Source: Carya illinoinensis (lineage: Eukaryota; Streptophyta; Magnoliopsida; Fagales; Juglandaceae). Taken from it: a stretch of 64,000 bases of DNA. The number at the start of each line of letters is the position of its first letter. Positions within the stretch are counted from its first letter, which is position 1. Under the pieces are notes generated by a model. It was given only the letters and a program-made list of their open reading frames with translations, was not told the DNA's origin and ran no database searches. Shown in pieces: positions 22,259-32,770 of the stretch. The stretch spans positions 29,512,385 to 29,576,384 of the forward strand of contig NC_056759.1 in NCBI RefSeq assembly GCF_018687715.1, read 5' to 3'. Made by a program: the position numbers and the translations under genes.

Positions 22259-22840
22259 CGAGCACTTTGCTTTCAGTATTGCTTGCTTGGTATTGAGCAC
22301 TTCGTCTCTCATGGTGCTCGACTAGGAGCAAGCGCTTTAGCTTTCATAATACTTGATCAGGATATGAGCAATTTGCCCTTGTAGTGCTCGCCTCGGGTGA
22401 GCACTCTACTTCTCGTATCATTTGACTGGAGTGAGACTTTGTCCCCATTGTGCTTGCCTACAGGACGAGCACTTTTCTTTCCGTATTCCTCACTAGTGGA
22501 GACCACTTGCCTTGGGAGGGGTACTCTATTGCTCATGTTGCTTGACTAGGGGCAAGTGCCATGTCTCCTATGGTACTTGCCTCGACTCAGCACTTTACTT
22601 TCCATATTGCTTGCATGGAGTTGAGCAATTTTGACTCTCATTGTGCTTATCTATTGTGCGAGCACTTTCTCTCTCTATGCTTTTACTTCCCTTAGTGCTC
22701 AACTGGGGTGCTTTTCATGTTGCTTGTCAGGATACTGGCACTTTACTTCCTGTGGTTTTCACCTAGAGGCAAACACTTTGTCTCACGCTGTTCTCACTCG
22801 GGTAAGAGCACTTTGTCCCCAGTATTGAGGCGAGCACTCT
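22259..22840. repeat. Degenerate 34-35 bp minisatellite, left part
   Basis: Units begin GAGCACTTT or close variants, recur every 33-36 bp and contain a second GTGCTCG-like half. I count more than a dozen drifted units. No coding role is evident. The array resumes at 29975 with the same unit type, so it was one array before the elements between were inserted. Confidence 0.75.
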
Positions 22841-23477
22841 AGTGGTGTAAAAAAAAATTAAAAAATCGGTTGAACCAAATCGGACCCGACCCAACTAGTG
22901 AGTTCGGTTCAGTTTGTAATAGGTCTGGTGTAGTACCGATTTTTATATTTTGAAAACTAGTTTAAATCGAACCAGACCGATAAATATATATTATATATAA
23001 TTTTTTATATTATATTATATATATATATTATATGCTAAATTGCTAATTAATATAATATAAAATTCTAATATTATTATTCAAGTCTATTAATCTTTTAACG
23101 TAAAATTAATATAACATTTGATGTAAGTTAGATGCTATTTATACTAGTATAATTAGACACTAATTATGCTATTTTAGTCTTATTATTCAAGTTTATTAAT
23201 CTCACCAAAAACTTAGACACTACTTATACTATACTTGTTTAATTGAATATTAAAGAATTAGTAATTGTTAATAATAAATACTAAATTCTAACAATTAAGT
23301 TTAGTATTGTAAAATTTTTACCATTAATCTTATATAGTGCCATATGTGTAAACGGTAAACCGAAAAACTAGACCGAACAAGACCGAAATCGAAAAACTCA
23401 AAAGTTTCAGTTTCGGTGATAAATCGGTCCGTATCAGTTCTTAAATTTTTAAAACTGGTGTATACCAGTTCAGTTTA

Positions 23478-23727
23478 AAGAGACTAAAAACTGTAAGTTT
23501 TGGAATAGATTTCCTCAATGATCTTTTGAGGAGTTTCAGATATATATTTATAGAGATTATACATCATAGTTTATGACAAAAATTCCATCATTAACTATAT
23601 CCAAAATATACAAGAGATTATATTGAATTGAATCGATTTATGTTTTCAGCTTTTTATCCTTATCTTCATTCTGTTCGTCTTTGGCTTCATCTTGATCTTG
23701 AGTTTGAATTGAGTCTGATCTTTTACA
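23478..23727 (-). repeat. copia 3' LTR
   Basis: In element orientation it begins TGTAAAAGATCAGACTC and ends near AGTCTCTT. It differs from the other LTR by many point changes over about 250 bp, which suggests an old insertion. Confidence 0.75.
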
Positions 23728-25380
23728 CCCCCTCAATGGCAATGATAATGCATAGATGTTTAGCCTTGTCTCGTAATGAGCAAAACTGAACTGTTGGAAG
23801 AGCCTTTGTGAATGTATCTGCAACTTGATCTTTGCTGGAGATGAAATAGACCGCCAATAAACATTGTGATACCTGCTCCTGAACAAAGGGTAGGTCGAGT
23901 TCAATGTGCTTTGTTCTCACATGATATAATGGGTTTGCTGTGAGTTAGGTGGCACTGATGTTGTCGCACCAAAGCACCGGTGGTTCAGGGAGAGGAATAC
24001 CCAATTCACAGAGTAGTGATTTTAGTCATATAAGTTTTGTAGCGGTGTTAGCTACAGCAAGGTATTTAGTTTTCGTGCTTGATTGGGCTACAGTGGGTTG
24101 TTTTCTGGCACTCCAGGACACAAGGTTGGAGTCATATACACAATAGCCACTCATAGAGCGTCGATCTTTAGGGCACCCAGCCTATTCTGAATCTGAAAAT
24201 GCATTGAGTTTGGTTAATGAGTTTTCTCGATGGAGTAGGCCATGATGTATTGTATGTAGAATGTAACACAAGATCCTCTTTACCGCACTCTAATGCTCAG
24301 TTGTTGTTAGTTGCATGTACTAGCCGACCTTATTTACGGAAAAATAGAGATCTGGCCTAGTGAATGAAAGATACTGCAGGGAGACCACCACACTTTGATA
24401 CAGAGTTGGATCACTACAAACATCACCATTGAATTGTGATGAGTTGGCCGTGGTTGACATTGGGGAGGAGACAAGTTTGATGTGGTGCATGTTGGTTTTT
24501 TCGAGCTATTCTTGGATGTATTTTGCCTGTGATAAAAATAGACCATTAGTGTCATACATTGCCTCAATGCCCATAAAGTAGTTGATGGTGCCAAGGTCTT
24601 TTAAAGCAAAGTCTGATTGATTGATGGTGGATTGAAGCAATGCTGAATTGGGTCCTATAATTAAGATGTCGTCAACATAGATTAGAAGAAAAAGAACTTC
24701 AGATCCAGATTGAAAAATTAATAAGGAATTATTAGCCTTAGAGCCAATGAAGCCCATGTGTAATAATTTGTTGTTGAGTCGAGAAAACAAGGCTCGTGGA
24801 GCTTGCTTAAGTCCATATAATGACTTTCGTAAGTGATAAACATAATCTGGACATGAGGGATTTGATTATCCTGAAGGCTGAGTCATGTATACATCTTGAT
24901 GTAGATGCCCTTGTAAAAAGGCATTTTTGGCATCAAGCTGTCTAATGGGCTAGTTGGAAGAGATTGCAAGAGAAAGGACGATCCGAATGGTATTGGGCTT
25001 AACAACTGCGTTGAAAGTATCATCATAATCAAGGCTAGAAATTTGATGGAAAGACACATAGTTAGGATCGGTAATCTAGTTTGTGTGAGCTGTATGGGTG
25101 AAGACATGACCATCACGCACAACTGAAGGTTTTTAAGAAGTTGTAGTCTGGTACCTGTTTGTATAAAAGTTCAAGAGGAGACTTGTGATGAGAGACATGA
25201 GCAGGTAATCTATTTTTGAGGTACACAGTAGTGGCAAAAGCCTCATGCCAATATTGTTGCGGGATAGAGGCAAATGCAATGAGTGTGAGCCCTGTTTCTA
25301 CAATATGACGATGGTAGTGCTCAACAGAACTGTTTTGTTCATGGGTGTGAGGACAAGATAGGCGATGGTGGATACCGGTA
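23728..25380 (-). pseudogene. copia integrase C-part, reverse transcriptase and RNase H remnant
   Basis: Read on the minus strand from 25490 down: HHRLSCPHTHEQNSSVEHYHRHIVE (integrase core, with the usual QNG/VER region altered), then VKNAFLQG-type text, SLYGLKQAPRALFSRL (near 24800), and the RT catalytic box LLIYVDDILIIG with both Asp residues. The RNase H end follows (CDNISA...NPLYHVRTKHIELDLPFV, ...DQVADTFTKALP). Several in-frame stops, for example after AKYIQE near 24506 and in the RNase H part, show decay. I recognise the family, not an active protein. Confidence 0.85.
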
Positions 25381-25384
25381 GAGA

Positions 25385-27205
25385 TAAAGTGTGTGTGTGT
25401 GTGTTGACTCGGTCTCAAATGTGTTCTTCCAAGTGTAGAAGTGTCAAGTTGTATTAAGGATAAGTCTAGGATCATATTCCATAGGGACAAAGGGTTATCA
25501 AAGCGTTTGTGAGATTTTTATGTAACAAATGTGTCGACTACGAGATATGGAAATAAATGTGAATCTATGACTCTTAAATTACCAAAACTAAGAGATTTAA
25601 GGAAAATGTGTAGAAGTTGAATTAAACTTATAAGAAACAATAAAACAAACACTTGAGATGCAATTTTCGCCTATTTCTAATTTGAAGTTGGATTTTCCTC
25701 TAATTTCATCTTCTCTCAACCATGCTCCCATTCCTAGAAGTCATGGTCGGTTAATAAAATAATAAGCACACTTTTCAATATAATCAAGATACTTGACAGA
25801 TTTTATAGCAAGTGTAAAAGAGAAAGAAAGCCATTAAAATCTTGTTACAAGTTCAAGCATCAATCGTGCATTTATATCTATGACTAATCAAGTTCAAGAA
25901 CATAGAATTTTAATCATTCCCATAGGCAAAATGAAATACAATCTATCAAGTTAATCATTCAAAATTTCATAACCTTGAAGAAAATTCAATCCAAAATAGT
26001 CATAAGTTACTCATTAAATTTCAAGCTAAAAATCTAGCCTATCATTATTAAATTAGTAAAATGCCTAAAAATGATGAACCCTAACATTTCAAGTTGAATA
26101 TCCTCTCTAAACATTTCTGCATCTATTGAAAACCGAAGTAAAAATAATCAAGAGACAAGTTAATAAAAGAAATAAAACAAGAAAAAATCTACTACACATA
26201 AAATAATAAAAATACTGAAAGCTGTTGACTTCTCGCCGGTCTGGAAAAACAGGAACGTAAAACACACAGAAGGAAATCAAAACCAGCCGACCGAGTCCAA
26301 ACGAACAAGGCTAAGGAAAGTAAAATAAAATGAGTTTTGCTATAAACAAGTACAGTCGCGTACTAATCTGTGTACTAATACTAATTCATTTATATTTAAA
26401 ATTTAAAGTAACACTATTTTCAATAAAATCTATTTTTTGACCAATCACATCACATTAGTATACAGATTAGTGCACAATTATGCTTGTAACTATATTTTTC
26501 CAAATAAAATACCGTCTGAACGAAACTAAAGGGAAAAAGAAAAACTAAAAACTAAGAGAGTTCTCACCAATTCAACTAAAACGAAACGTTAAAAAAAAAA
26601 AAAAAGCAAAGCAAAAACAAAGGTAAAGCTGCCGCCTCAAGTCAGCGTATAAGACAAAAAAAAAAAAAAACTCAAAACCCAAAAGGTAAAGCCTCACGCC
26701 GACACCTAACTAAAAACAAGAAAGAAAAATAAAAATAAAATGTAGAATGCCCCTCAGTGTCTAACGCCGATTGCCTGCATTGCCCTTGCCTCATGCGTGA
26801 TTTCTGTCCGTGAGGCGTGCTCCCACTGCTGCCCCTCCAGTCAGCTCCTTTCTTTCGCTTGGGGCCACCCACATAAATTTTGCATTAAGTTGAGACTTTT
26901 TAAAAATGTTCATTTATTGTAATATTTCTTTAATCTCAAAAAGAAGGTCAACAACTCATGTATTTTTTTTTTTAAAAAAATAAATGTCTAGCAAAGTATA
27001 AGCATGATATGAAAGGAGTAAAATTAAAATATTTATTTTTATGTAAATTAATTACATTATAAATCTTCTCAAGCACAAAAAATATCAGAATTTATCAATT
27101 GATCCAAGTATCATAATCTACTACATAATTAAGTACTTAAATCCTTTTTGATTAAGCAATTTATTCACTAAAATAACTTAATCATGCAGTTTTAACACTT
27201 TATCA
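25385..27205. mobile_element. Unclassified 1.8-kb insert within the copia integrase
   Basis: The copia integrase frame ends at ...FLHFQTHVENLDLYT (27203) and resumes at HFISTGIHH (about 25385), so this stretch is foreign and replaced a few tens of integrase codons. It begins with a GT microsatellite, then GGATCATATTCCATAGGGACAAAGGG, wording I associate with plant LTR-retrotransposon non-coding regions. No long frame is present. It contains a MITE at 26338-26498 and A runs at about 26590 and 26660. The borders are taken from where the copia reading stops, and no target duplication was found. Confidence 0.5.
26338..26498. mobile_element. MITE with about 40-bp inverted repeats
   Basis: The left arm TACTAATCTGTGTACTAAT and the reverse complement of the right arm (CACTAATCTGTATACTAAT) match closely, with matching outer parts (AACAAGTACAG / ACAAGCATAA). 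A related copy sits at about 36711-36862 between two duplicated glycosyltransferase units. Confidence 0.65.
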
Positions 27206-27860
27206 TGTGTAAAGATCTAAATTCTCCACATGAGTTTGAAAATGTAGAAAGGTGCGTGCAACATCTGCTTTGGAATCGATTGGGAATAACAAAATAAATT
27301 TTAAGAAGTCATCTATTATGCTCAAATAGTATTTATTGCCATTGATAGACTCAATTGAGGATGGATCCCATACATTAGTGAAAAGCAATTCTAGAGGACT
27401 AGAAAACTGAGAAGTAGATAAAAGAAAAACGAAGCTCGTGACTTTTTCCAAGCTAACATGCGTGACAAATAGAAACATGCTTCTTATTATTGGTGACAAC
27501 TAAGTTATTTTTGGAGATTATATTGTGGAAGACACGGAGGGCTGGATGCCCCATATGAGCATGCCACTATGTGATGGAGGCTCTTTCACCCAAGTAGGTG
27601 ATGGGATGTTGAGATATAGATGAGAGATTATGCAGTGGGAAGAGTCCATTTTTACTCTTGCCGCTAATGATGATAATTCCTGAGGATGGATCCTTGACAT
27701 AGAAAAAAGATGAGTGAAATTCAAAGTAGACATTATTGTCTTTAGCAAATTGACAAACGGATAAAAGATTCTTTTTGATTGCATGAATATGAAGAATATT
27801 GTTAAGGAAGAAAGGTTTGGAGGAAGAGTATAAAAGAGAGGAACTGGTGTGGAGAATGTT
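27203..27860 (-). pseudogene. copia GAG-pre-integrase and integrase N-part remnant
   Basis: Minus-strand frames give ITQWHAHMGHPALRVFHNII and HVSICHACQLGKSH, the His2-Cys2 zinc-binding domain at the start of copia integrases. PLELLFTNVWDPSSIESING and YYLSIIDDFLKF follow, with the second integrase Asp region. The frame stops at 27203, where the foreign insert begins. Confidence 0.8.
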
Positions 27861-28125
27861 CAGACCTTGCCCGTTACCTACTTGAACCTGATTAGGACTA
27901 GTGTATTCCTCTGTATGCAGATTCAGATTGCCAAGTTCAGAGGTGATGTGGTTTGTAGCACCAATATCGGGGTACCAATGTTGATCATTGATAGGTTGAG
28001 GAGTAGCTATGTAGGCTTGTGGTTGTGATGGCCCTCGAAAAGATTCATCAAATTTTTTTCAGCAAGCAGCAGACATGGACAATTTTTGAACATGTTTGGC
28101 ATTGGGGATAGAAAGAGGAACTAGT

Positions 28126-28790
28126 TAGGGGTGCTACCCGCACCATACGGTGCGGGGTAGCCCCCTCCCCGCACCCCGCCCCGCATGGTGCGGGGGTGGG
28201 GTTTTCCCATCCGTCCTCCGCCCCCGCATCCTGGGGGCGGGGTGCGGAGCAAATACCCGCCCTGCCCCGCCTCATTTTTTCTTTAAAAAATTACTACTTT
28301 TTTTTTATATTTAAAAATTATTTCTAGATCGAAAAGTGATTAAAAATATATTTTTAGATCTAAATTGTAAATTTAAATTTTGTAAATATGACTATAATTT
28401 AAAAATTATGTAGTTTTTAAATTTGCTATTGTATATTTTATGTAAGTTGTAGTGTACTAGTTTTAAACTATATAGTTTTTAAATTTGTTAATGCATACTT
28501 TGTAAACAAGTCTAACAAATTGTAATATATATATATATATATTTATATATACACAATTTGTAAAATATAAAAATATATTTATATTTATATATATAAACAT
28601 ATATTTATACTTTTGAATATATATAAATATTTATGCTTTTATATATATATTTATATTTTTATATATAATATATATGTGGGCGGGGCGGGGGAAATGCGGA
28701 GCGAGGTTGGGCCCTCCTCGCCCCGCCATGGCAGGGGCGGGGCGAACAGGAGTGGGGTAGCGGGGTGCGGGGCCCCGCTGCCCACCCCTA
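28126..28790. mobile_element. Non-autonomous hAT element with GC-rich ends and AT-rich core
   Basis: It is flanked by a perfect 8-bp duplication GAACTAGT (28118-28125 and 28791-28798). The ends are TAGGGGTG and CACCCCTA, so the inverted repeats are perfect over 8 bp. About 150 bp at the left and 115 bp at the right are extremely GC-rich (GCGGGG/CCCCGC motifs), while the core (28290-28670) is almost pure A/T. The 8-bp duplication and short TIR fit the hAT superfamily. It inserted into the copia gag region. There is no transposase, so it moved in trans. Confidence 0.85.
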
Positions 28791-28837
28791 GAACTAGTAG
28801 AAGGGGGTTTAGAGTTTGAGTGGTGAGATTTGCCATG

Positions 28838-29638
28838 TCACCTACATTTGAATCTATTAGAATCGATAGCTCCTCGAATTGAGTTAGGGAAATGTTGGCG
28901 ATTGGTGTTATTGGAGGTATGGCTAGGAAAAGAAGAGTTTGTAGTAAGATTGGTAGATGGTGGGTCACTTTGTTGTTCAAGTTGGAGTTCATATGTAAGG
29001 AGGTGACCATATAGATCTTCTAGGGATATGGGGTCACCCCTGGTGATCAGGGAAGTGACAAGGGGATCATATGATGAGGATAGGCTAGCTAGATGATAGG
29101 ACATAATTTCTGAGTCACAAAGAGGATGGGTAATGGTAGAGAGAGTATCATCAAGTTGTTTTACTTTTGTAAAGTAGTCTGTAATGGATAGGAAACCTTT
29201 CTTCAAGGTGGAGAGTTGGAATTTAGTGCTCATTATACAAGCAGAGGATGTGGAGGAAAAACGTTTTTCCAAGGTTAACCATACACAATCACGAGAGGTA
29301 TTAAGACCCATAGCTTGGGTGAGGATGGTTTCTGAAAGAGAGGATAGGATAGTGCTTAGAATAAGTTGGTCTTGTTGGTTCAAGTGGACATAGGTGAGAT
29401 TAGGAATTTGAATGGTGGAGGAGGAAGATGAAGAGATTGAGGAAGGTGGGCATGGAATTGTTCCATCAAGATATCTAAAAAGATTTTGTCCCCGAAGATA
29501 TGGAACAAGTTGTGCTTGCCAAAAGAGATAGTTATCTCATGTTAATTTGAGAGTGAGGAGATGAGGGAGAGGAGTTGCTGGTGGTGATCTGATGGAGGTA
29601 GGGGAATCAACAGAGGAGGAAGAGTTGTTGGAGGCCAT
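28838..29638 (-). pseudogene. copia gag remnant
   Basis: On the minus strand an ATG at 29638 opens MASNNSSSSVDSPTS. After one stop it reads DNYLFWQAQLVPYLRGQNLFRYLDG, then in the open frame 29383-28838 MNQQDQLILSTILSSLSE, MSTKFQLSTLKKGFLSITDYFTKVKQLDD and ISLEDLYGHLLTYELQLEQ. This is the UBN2/retrotransposon gag pattern of copia elements. The following Cys-containing segment (RFKCR, then a stop) would be the start of the zinc knuckle. Confidence 0.8.
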
Positions 29639-29678
29639 AGGATAGGAGATAATGGTCTATTTTGGCTCTTGATACCAT

Positions 29679-29935
29679 AAAGAGACTTGGAAAAAAACTG
29701 TATGTTTTGGACTAGATTTCTTCAATGATCTTTTGAGGAGGTCCAGTTATATATTTATAGATATTATACATCATAGTTTGTTACAAGAATTCTATCATTA
29801 ACTATATCCAAAATATACAAGAGATTAGATTGAATTTGATTTGATTTCTGTTTTCAGCTTCTTATCCTTATCTTCATTCTATTTGTCTTTGACTTCATCT
29901 TGATCTTGAATTTGAATTGAGTTTGATTCTTTATG
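29679..29935 (-). repeat. copia 5' LTR
   Basis: It matches 23478-23727 (TTCAATGATCTTTTGAGGAG, ACATCATAGTTT, TCTTCATTCT blocks) with scattered differences. The adjacent primer-binding site in the internal part fixes it as the 5' LTR of the minus-strand element. Confidence 0.75.
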
Positions 29936-29974
29936 GTTTAAAACATTTGTCTAAAACCAGACCGGTTACACCTC

Positions 29975-30200
29975 TACACTATACTTCTCATGATACTCAC
30001 CCCCAAACAAGCACTCTGCTTTTCTTATTACTCGACGGCCAGCACTTTTGGCTCTCGTGGTACTTGTGTATAGTACGAGCGCTTTTTGTATCCACATTGC
30101 TCACTGAGGTATCGAGCACTAATTTGCTTCCCATGGTGCTCAAATTAGGGTGCTCTACATATTGCTAGTACGGGTACAAGTAGTAATTTACTTCTCATGG
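29975..30200. repeat. Degenerate 34-35 bp minisatellite, right part
   Basis: It continues the array of 22259-22840 (for example GAGCGCTTTTTGTATCC, GAGCACTAATTTGC, TGGTGCTC) and ends where the glycosyltransferase fragment begins. Confidence 0.7.
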
Positions 30201-30207
30201 TAATCCC

Positions 30208-30496
30208 CTGGTACATCCACGGTGGCTGGCCTTTGCATTCTCTGGTAGTTTGTCAACATGGCCGAGTAGGGGAAGCTTCACGGTACGAAAGTTATCCAAT
30301 GTGCAACATCTGAAGGGATCTTCAGGAGGAGATCAATGCTTCTATTTGTGGATATGAAGGAAATACGGTGATGTCGTGCATTAAAAGGTGGCGGCGTTTG
30401 AGCTTACTGAGCTCCAACAATGAGATTAGGTGACCAGAGGATAACTTGCATGGGAATTTGGCTATGTGAAGCTGCTTCTTGGGCTCGGCCGGCCAT
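30208..30496 (-). pseudogene. UGT91-like glycosyltransferase 5' pseudogene fragment
   Basis: On the minus strand it aligns with the first 95 or so codons of the intact genes (35222-35486). The start context (GGCCATGG against AGCCATGG), the [19 protein letters not shown] region, the IDRL region and the [17 protein letters not shown] region are all recognisable. Indels break the frame, and nothing downstream of codon about 95 survives, because the minisatellite begins there. The upstream sequence, including CACTCTCGTCTCTTGGATATA, is also shared with the intact copies, so it is a truncated genomic duplicate, not a retrocopy. Confidence 0.85.
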
Positions 30497-30539
30497 GGTG
30501 GCTACTTTCAAAGGTGGTGGCATTCGGAGATTACTTTTA

Positions 30540-31680
30540 TCTTCGCCTACACTCTCGTCTCTTGGATATAATGTGTGTGTGCATATATATACACGTTATA
30601 TCATAGATATATATATATATATATATATATTATTTCCTAAACCAAATGTGCGTTGTATTGAAATCAAAGTAAATGATTTGAGTTTTTCATTTAAAGTAAG
30701 ATGGTTTGTAAATAGTAATAAGATAATTTTTTATTTTCAGTTTTTGTAAAAATAATTTGTGAATAGTTGTGAGATTGTTTGAATTAAATATTTTTTGGGA
30801 AAAGAAAGAAAAAATTGAATAAAAAATCTTATAAAATTAAAATATTATTAAAATATAATTTTTGTTTTGAGATTTGAAAATATCGATTTTTTTTTTTGTT
30901 TGAAAGTTAGAAAAGTTGTAATGATTAGTTTGAAAGTATTTGTATTTGAGTTATGTTTAGGAAAGAAATGAAATGAGATGAGATGAAAATTTTTGTAAAT
31001 AGTAGTAAGATGATTTGTGAATAATAGAGAAATAGTTTGAATTATGGGGTTTTGGGAAGGGAGGGAGAAAGAGTTGAATAAAAAATATTATAAAATTAAA
31101 ATATTGTTAGAATATAATTTTTTAATATAATTTTTATTTTGAAATTTGAAAAAATTTGAATTGTTTTTTGTTTGATAGTTTGAAAAGACTGTAATGATTA
31201 ATTTGAAAAAAATTGTAATGATTAGTTTAAAATGATATTTGAGAAGAAAATAAAATGAGATAGGATGAGACCAAAACTATTTCCAAACATCTACTATGGT
31301 TTTTGGATATTGAAATGAAATAAGATGAAAACATTTCTTTATCTAAATCAGGCCTTAATGGTTGAAGATGTTTAAAATGCTTAAAAAAAAAAAAAAATCA
31401 TTTGGATTGTACATTTGGTTTGCATCCTAGCATTAGCAATATAAAAGATCGACTTGATATTGAAAAATGCTAGTATGACTCTCAAATGCGTCTATCAAAT
31501 GTATCTACTAATATTTCTTAATTTGTTTTTAACATGTCGGTCGAGTAGGCAATGTGGCAGCGCATTAATTAACAAGGAATGCATGAAATGTTGAGGATAT
31601 TGACATATGGTTTGGATCTTGTCCTTCTTTTGTATCATAAATTATATGACTTGATAGAAATAATATCTTGTTAGGACCAA
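30540..31680. other. Upstream flank of the pseudogene unit with AT-rich MITE copies
   Basis: Two adjacent copies of an AT-rich repeat with GATGAGATGAAAAT and TTGTAATGATTAGTTTGAAA motifs occur at about 30660-30960 and 30960-31310. The tract 31330-31680 (CATTTGGTTTGCATCCTAGC..., AGGAATGCATG) is shared with 36400-36690 and 40340-40590. It is therefore the upstream end of a duplication unit. A TA microsatellite lies at 30606-30631. Confidence 0.65.
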
Positions 31681-32577
31681 AATATCGATCAGCTTCATTT
31701 CTCTCCCTTCTCTCTAAACTTCTCAAAAAACACAGAGGTGCTCAATAGGGGGGTGGGAGCTTCGGCTCCCCCCTCTCTTTCCTCTCTCTTTTTGGTATAG
31801 TTTTTGTTTTGTTTTAATTTTCTCTTTTCAGGCCAATAAGGGTGGAATACCATAATAGTCTTTCCAGCCGCCAGCCCTCAACACGCACCCCTCCAAGATG
31901 TTGGCTAGCCGCTTATCTCCAAGACCACCGAATGCGGGGCTAAACAGAGGGGAGCGTAGCCCGCACGCGTAGGACAAAGACTAGGACTTCTTCGGTGTGT
32001 GACTGTCACGCGCCACCGAGGAGCCACCTGCTGACACTTAGCTTAGCTTTTATGGAACCTCAGACCCTGGGACTTCAGTTATCGACCGTTGGTTTCCTCT
32101 CAGTGTAGTGGGTGTCTTGCACGGCCCAGTGTAGTGGGTGTTCTGTCCCTCTGGTTTTAGAGCTTTTGTTGGTTTTTGTTCTTTTTCATTTCATGTTTTG
32201 ATTCGAGTAAGAGGATGAGCTGCTAGATCGATCACAATCTAGGGCAAGAGCTGGTTGAGAGTAGCGGGTGATGTTATGGCAGGTGGTCATACGGCCGACA
32301 TTCGCAATGGAGGTTACTATGGTTCATACGCGTGCTGGGTACACATTCTATTTGTGCTCGTGAAGTCGATGCCTGCGGTAGGTGTGCCGTCGGGGCTCAT
32401 GCCGGTGCTCATGGTCCGGTAGATTTTGTTGTGTGTTTTATATTGTAGTTTATGTATTGTAGGTGAAATAGGCTACTGGACTAAGTATTCATAACAGTAG
32501 TATCCTGTATTCTGCATTTTTAGGAGGATGTAGAGGGCCATTTCGCTCTATTTATACAAAGCGCTCTCTTTCTTTTT
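31680..32577. mobile_element. Unclassified GC-richer non-coding insert
   Basis: It is absent at the equivalent unit junctions A/B and B/C, and more GC-rich than its flanks. It begins near CAAAATATCGATCAGCTTCATTT and ends near GCGCTCTCTTTCTTTTTAAAA. It contains a tandem pair CCCAGTGTAGTGGGTGT-like (about 32102-32142) and no open frame. The layout recalls LINE leader and tail sequences or a long SINE, but I cannot assign it. Confidence 0.4.
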
Positions 32578-32713
32578 AAAAAATTTTAGAAGTTAAAACA
32601 ATATCTGTCATTATATATGTTGGAAAGTTTCAAAATAGATCCATTAGTTGGCTAATAGTATAGTTTTTTTTGGTATTGATAAGTGACAACCGTATTAAAA
32701 AGCCTGTTTCTAT

Positions 32714-32717
<4 letters not shown>

Positions 32718-32768
<51 letters not shown>
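32718..32768. repeat. 51-bp poly(A) run
   Basis: An uninterrupted run of about 51 A is read directly. It may be the tail of a retroposed insertion ending here (a LINE/SINE-type tail) on the + strand. True length is uncertain because homopolymers are error-prone in sequencing. Confidence 0.85.

Positions 32769-32770
<2 letters not shown>

Larger units (their letters stand above)
23478..29935 (-). mobile_element. Degenerate copia-type LTR retrotransposon, reverse orientation, with nested insertions
   Basis: Two related LTRs of about 250 bp (23478-23727 and about 29679-29935) bracket copia genes read on the minus strand in the order gag, GAG-pre-integrase, integrase, RT, RNase H. Inside the left LTR is a polypurine tract (GCCATTGAGGGGG in reverse, 23728-23740). 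Inside the right LTR is a primer-binding site of the initiator-Met type (TGGTATCAAGAGCC in reverse, near 29660-29677). A 5-bp duplication GTTTA (23473-23477 and 29936-29940) is plausible. Stops and frameshifts throughout mean it is dead. Confidence 0.85.
22841..29974. mobile_element. Element with GGTGTAA-type ends (hAT-like), carrying the nested copia element
   Basis: The left end AGTGGTGTAAAAAA plus GAACCAAATCGGACCCGACC and the right end ACCAGACCGGTTACACCTCT are inverted-repeat related. The interior visible at 22860-23475 is AT-rich with AAACCGAACC-type motifs. It is split at 23478 by the copia element and resumes at 29936. It is non-coding. The hAT label is inferred from end style, and no perfect 8-bp duplication was seen. 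Confidence 0.5.

Noticed and set aside
22259..22840. CRISPR-like array
   Set aside because: Units are contiguous and degenerate with no unique spacers, and the genome is a plant nuclear genome.
28651..28819. Arg/Gly/Pro-rich open frames in the GC-rich ends of the hAT element
   Set aside because: They exist only because GC-rich sequence lacks stop codons, and they begin or end in the TIR.
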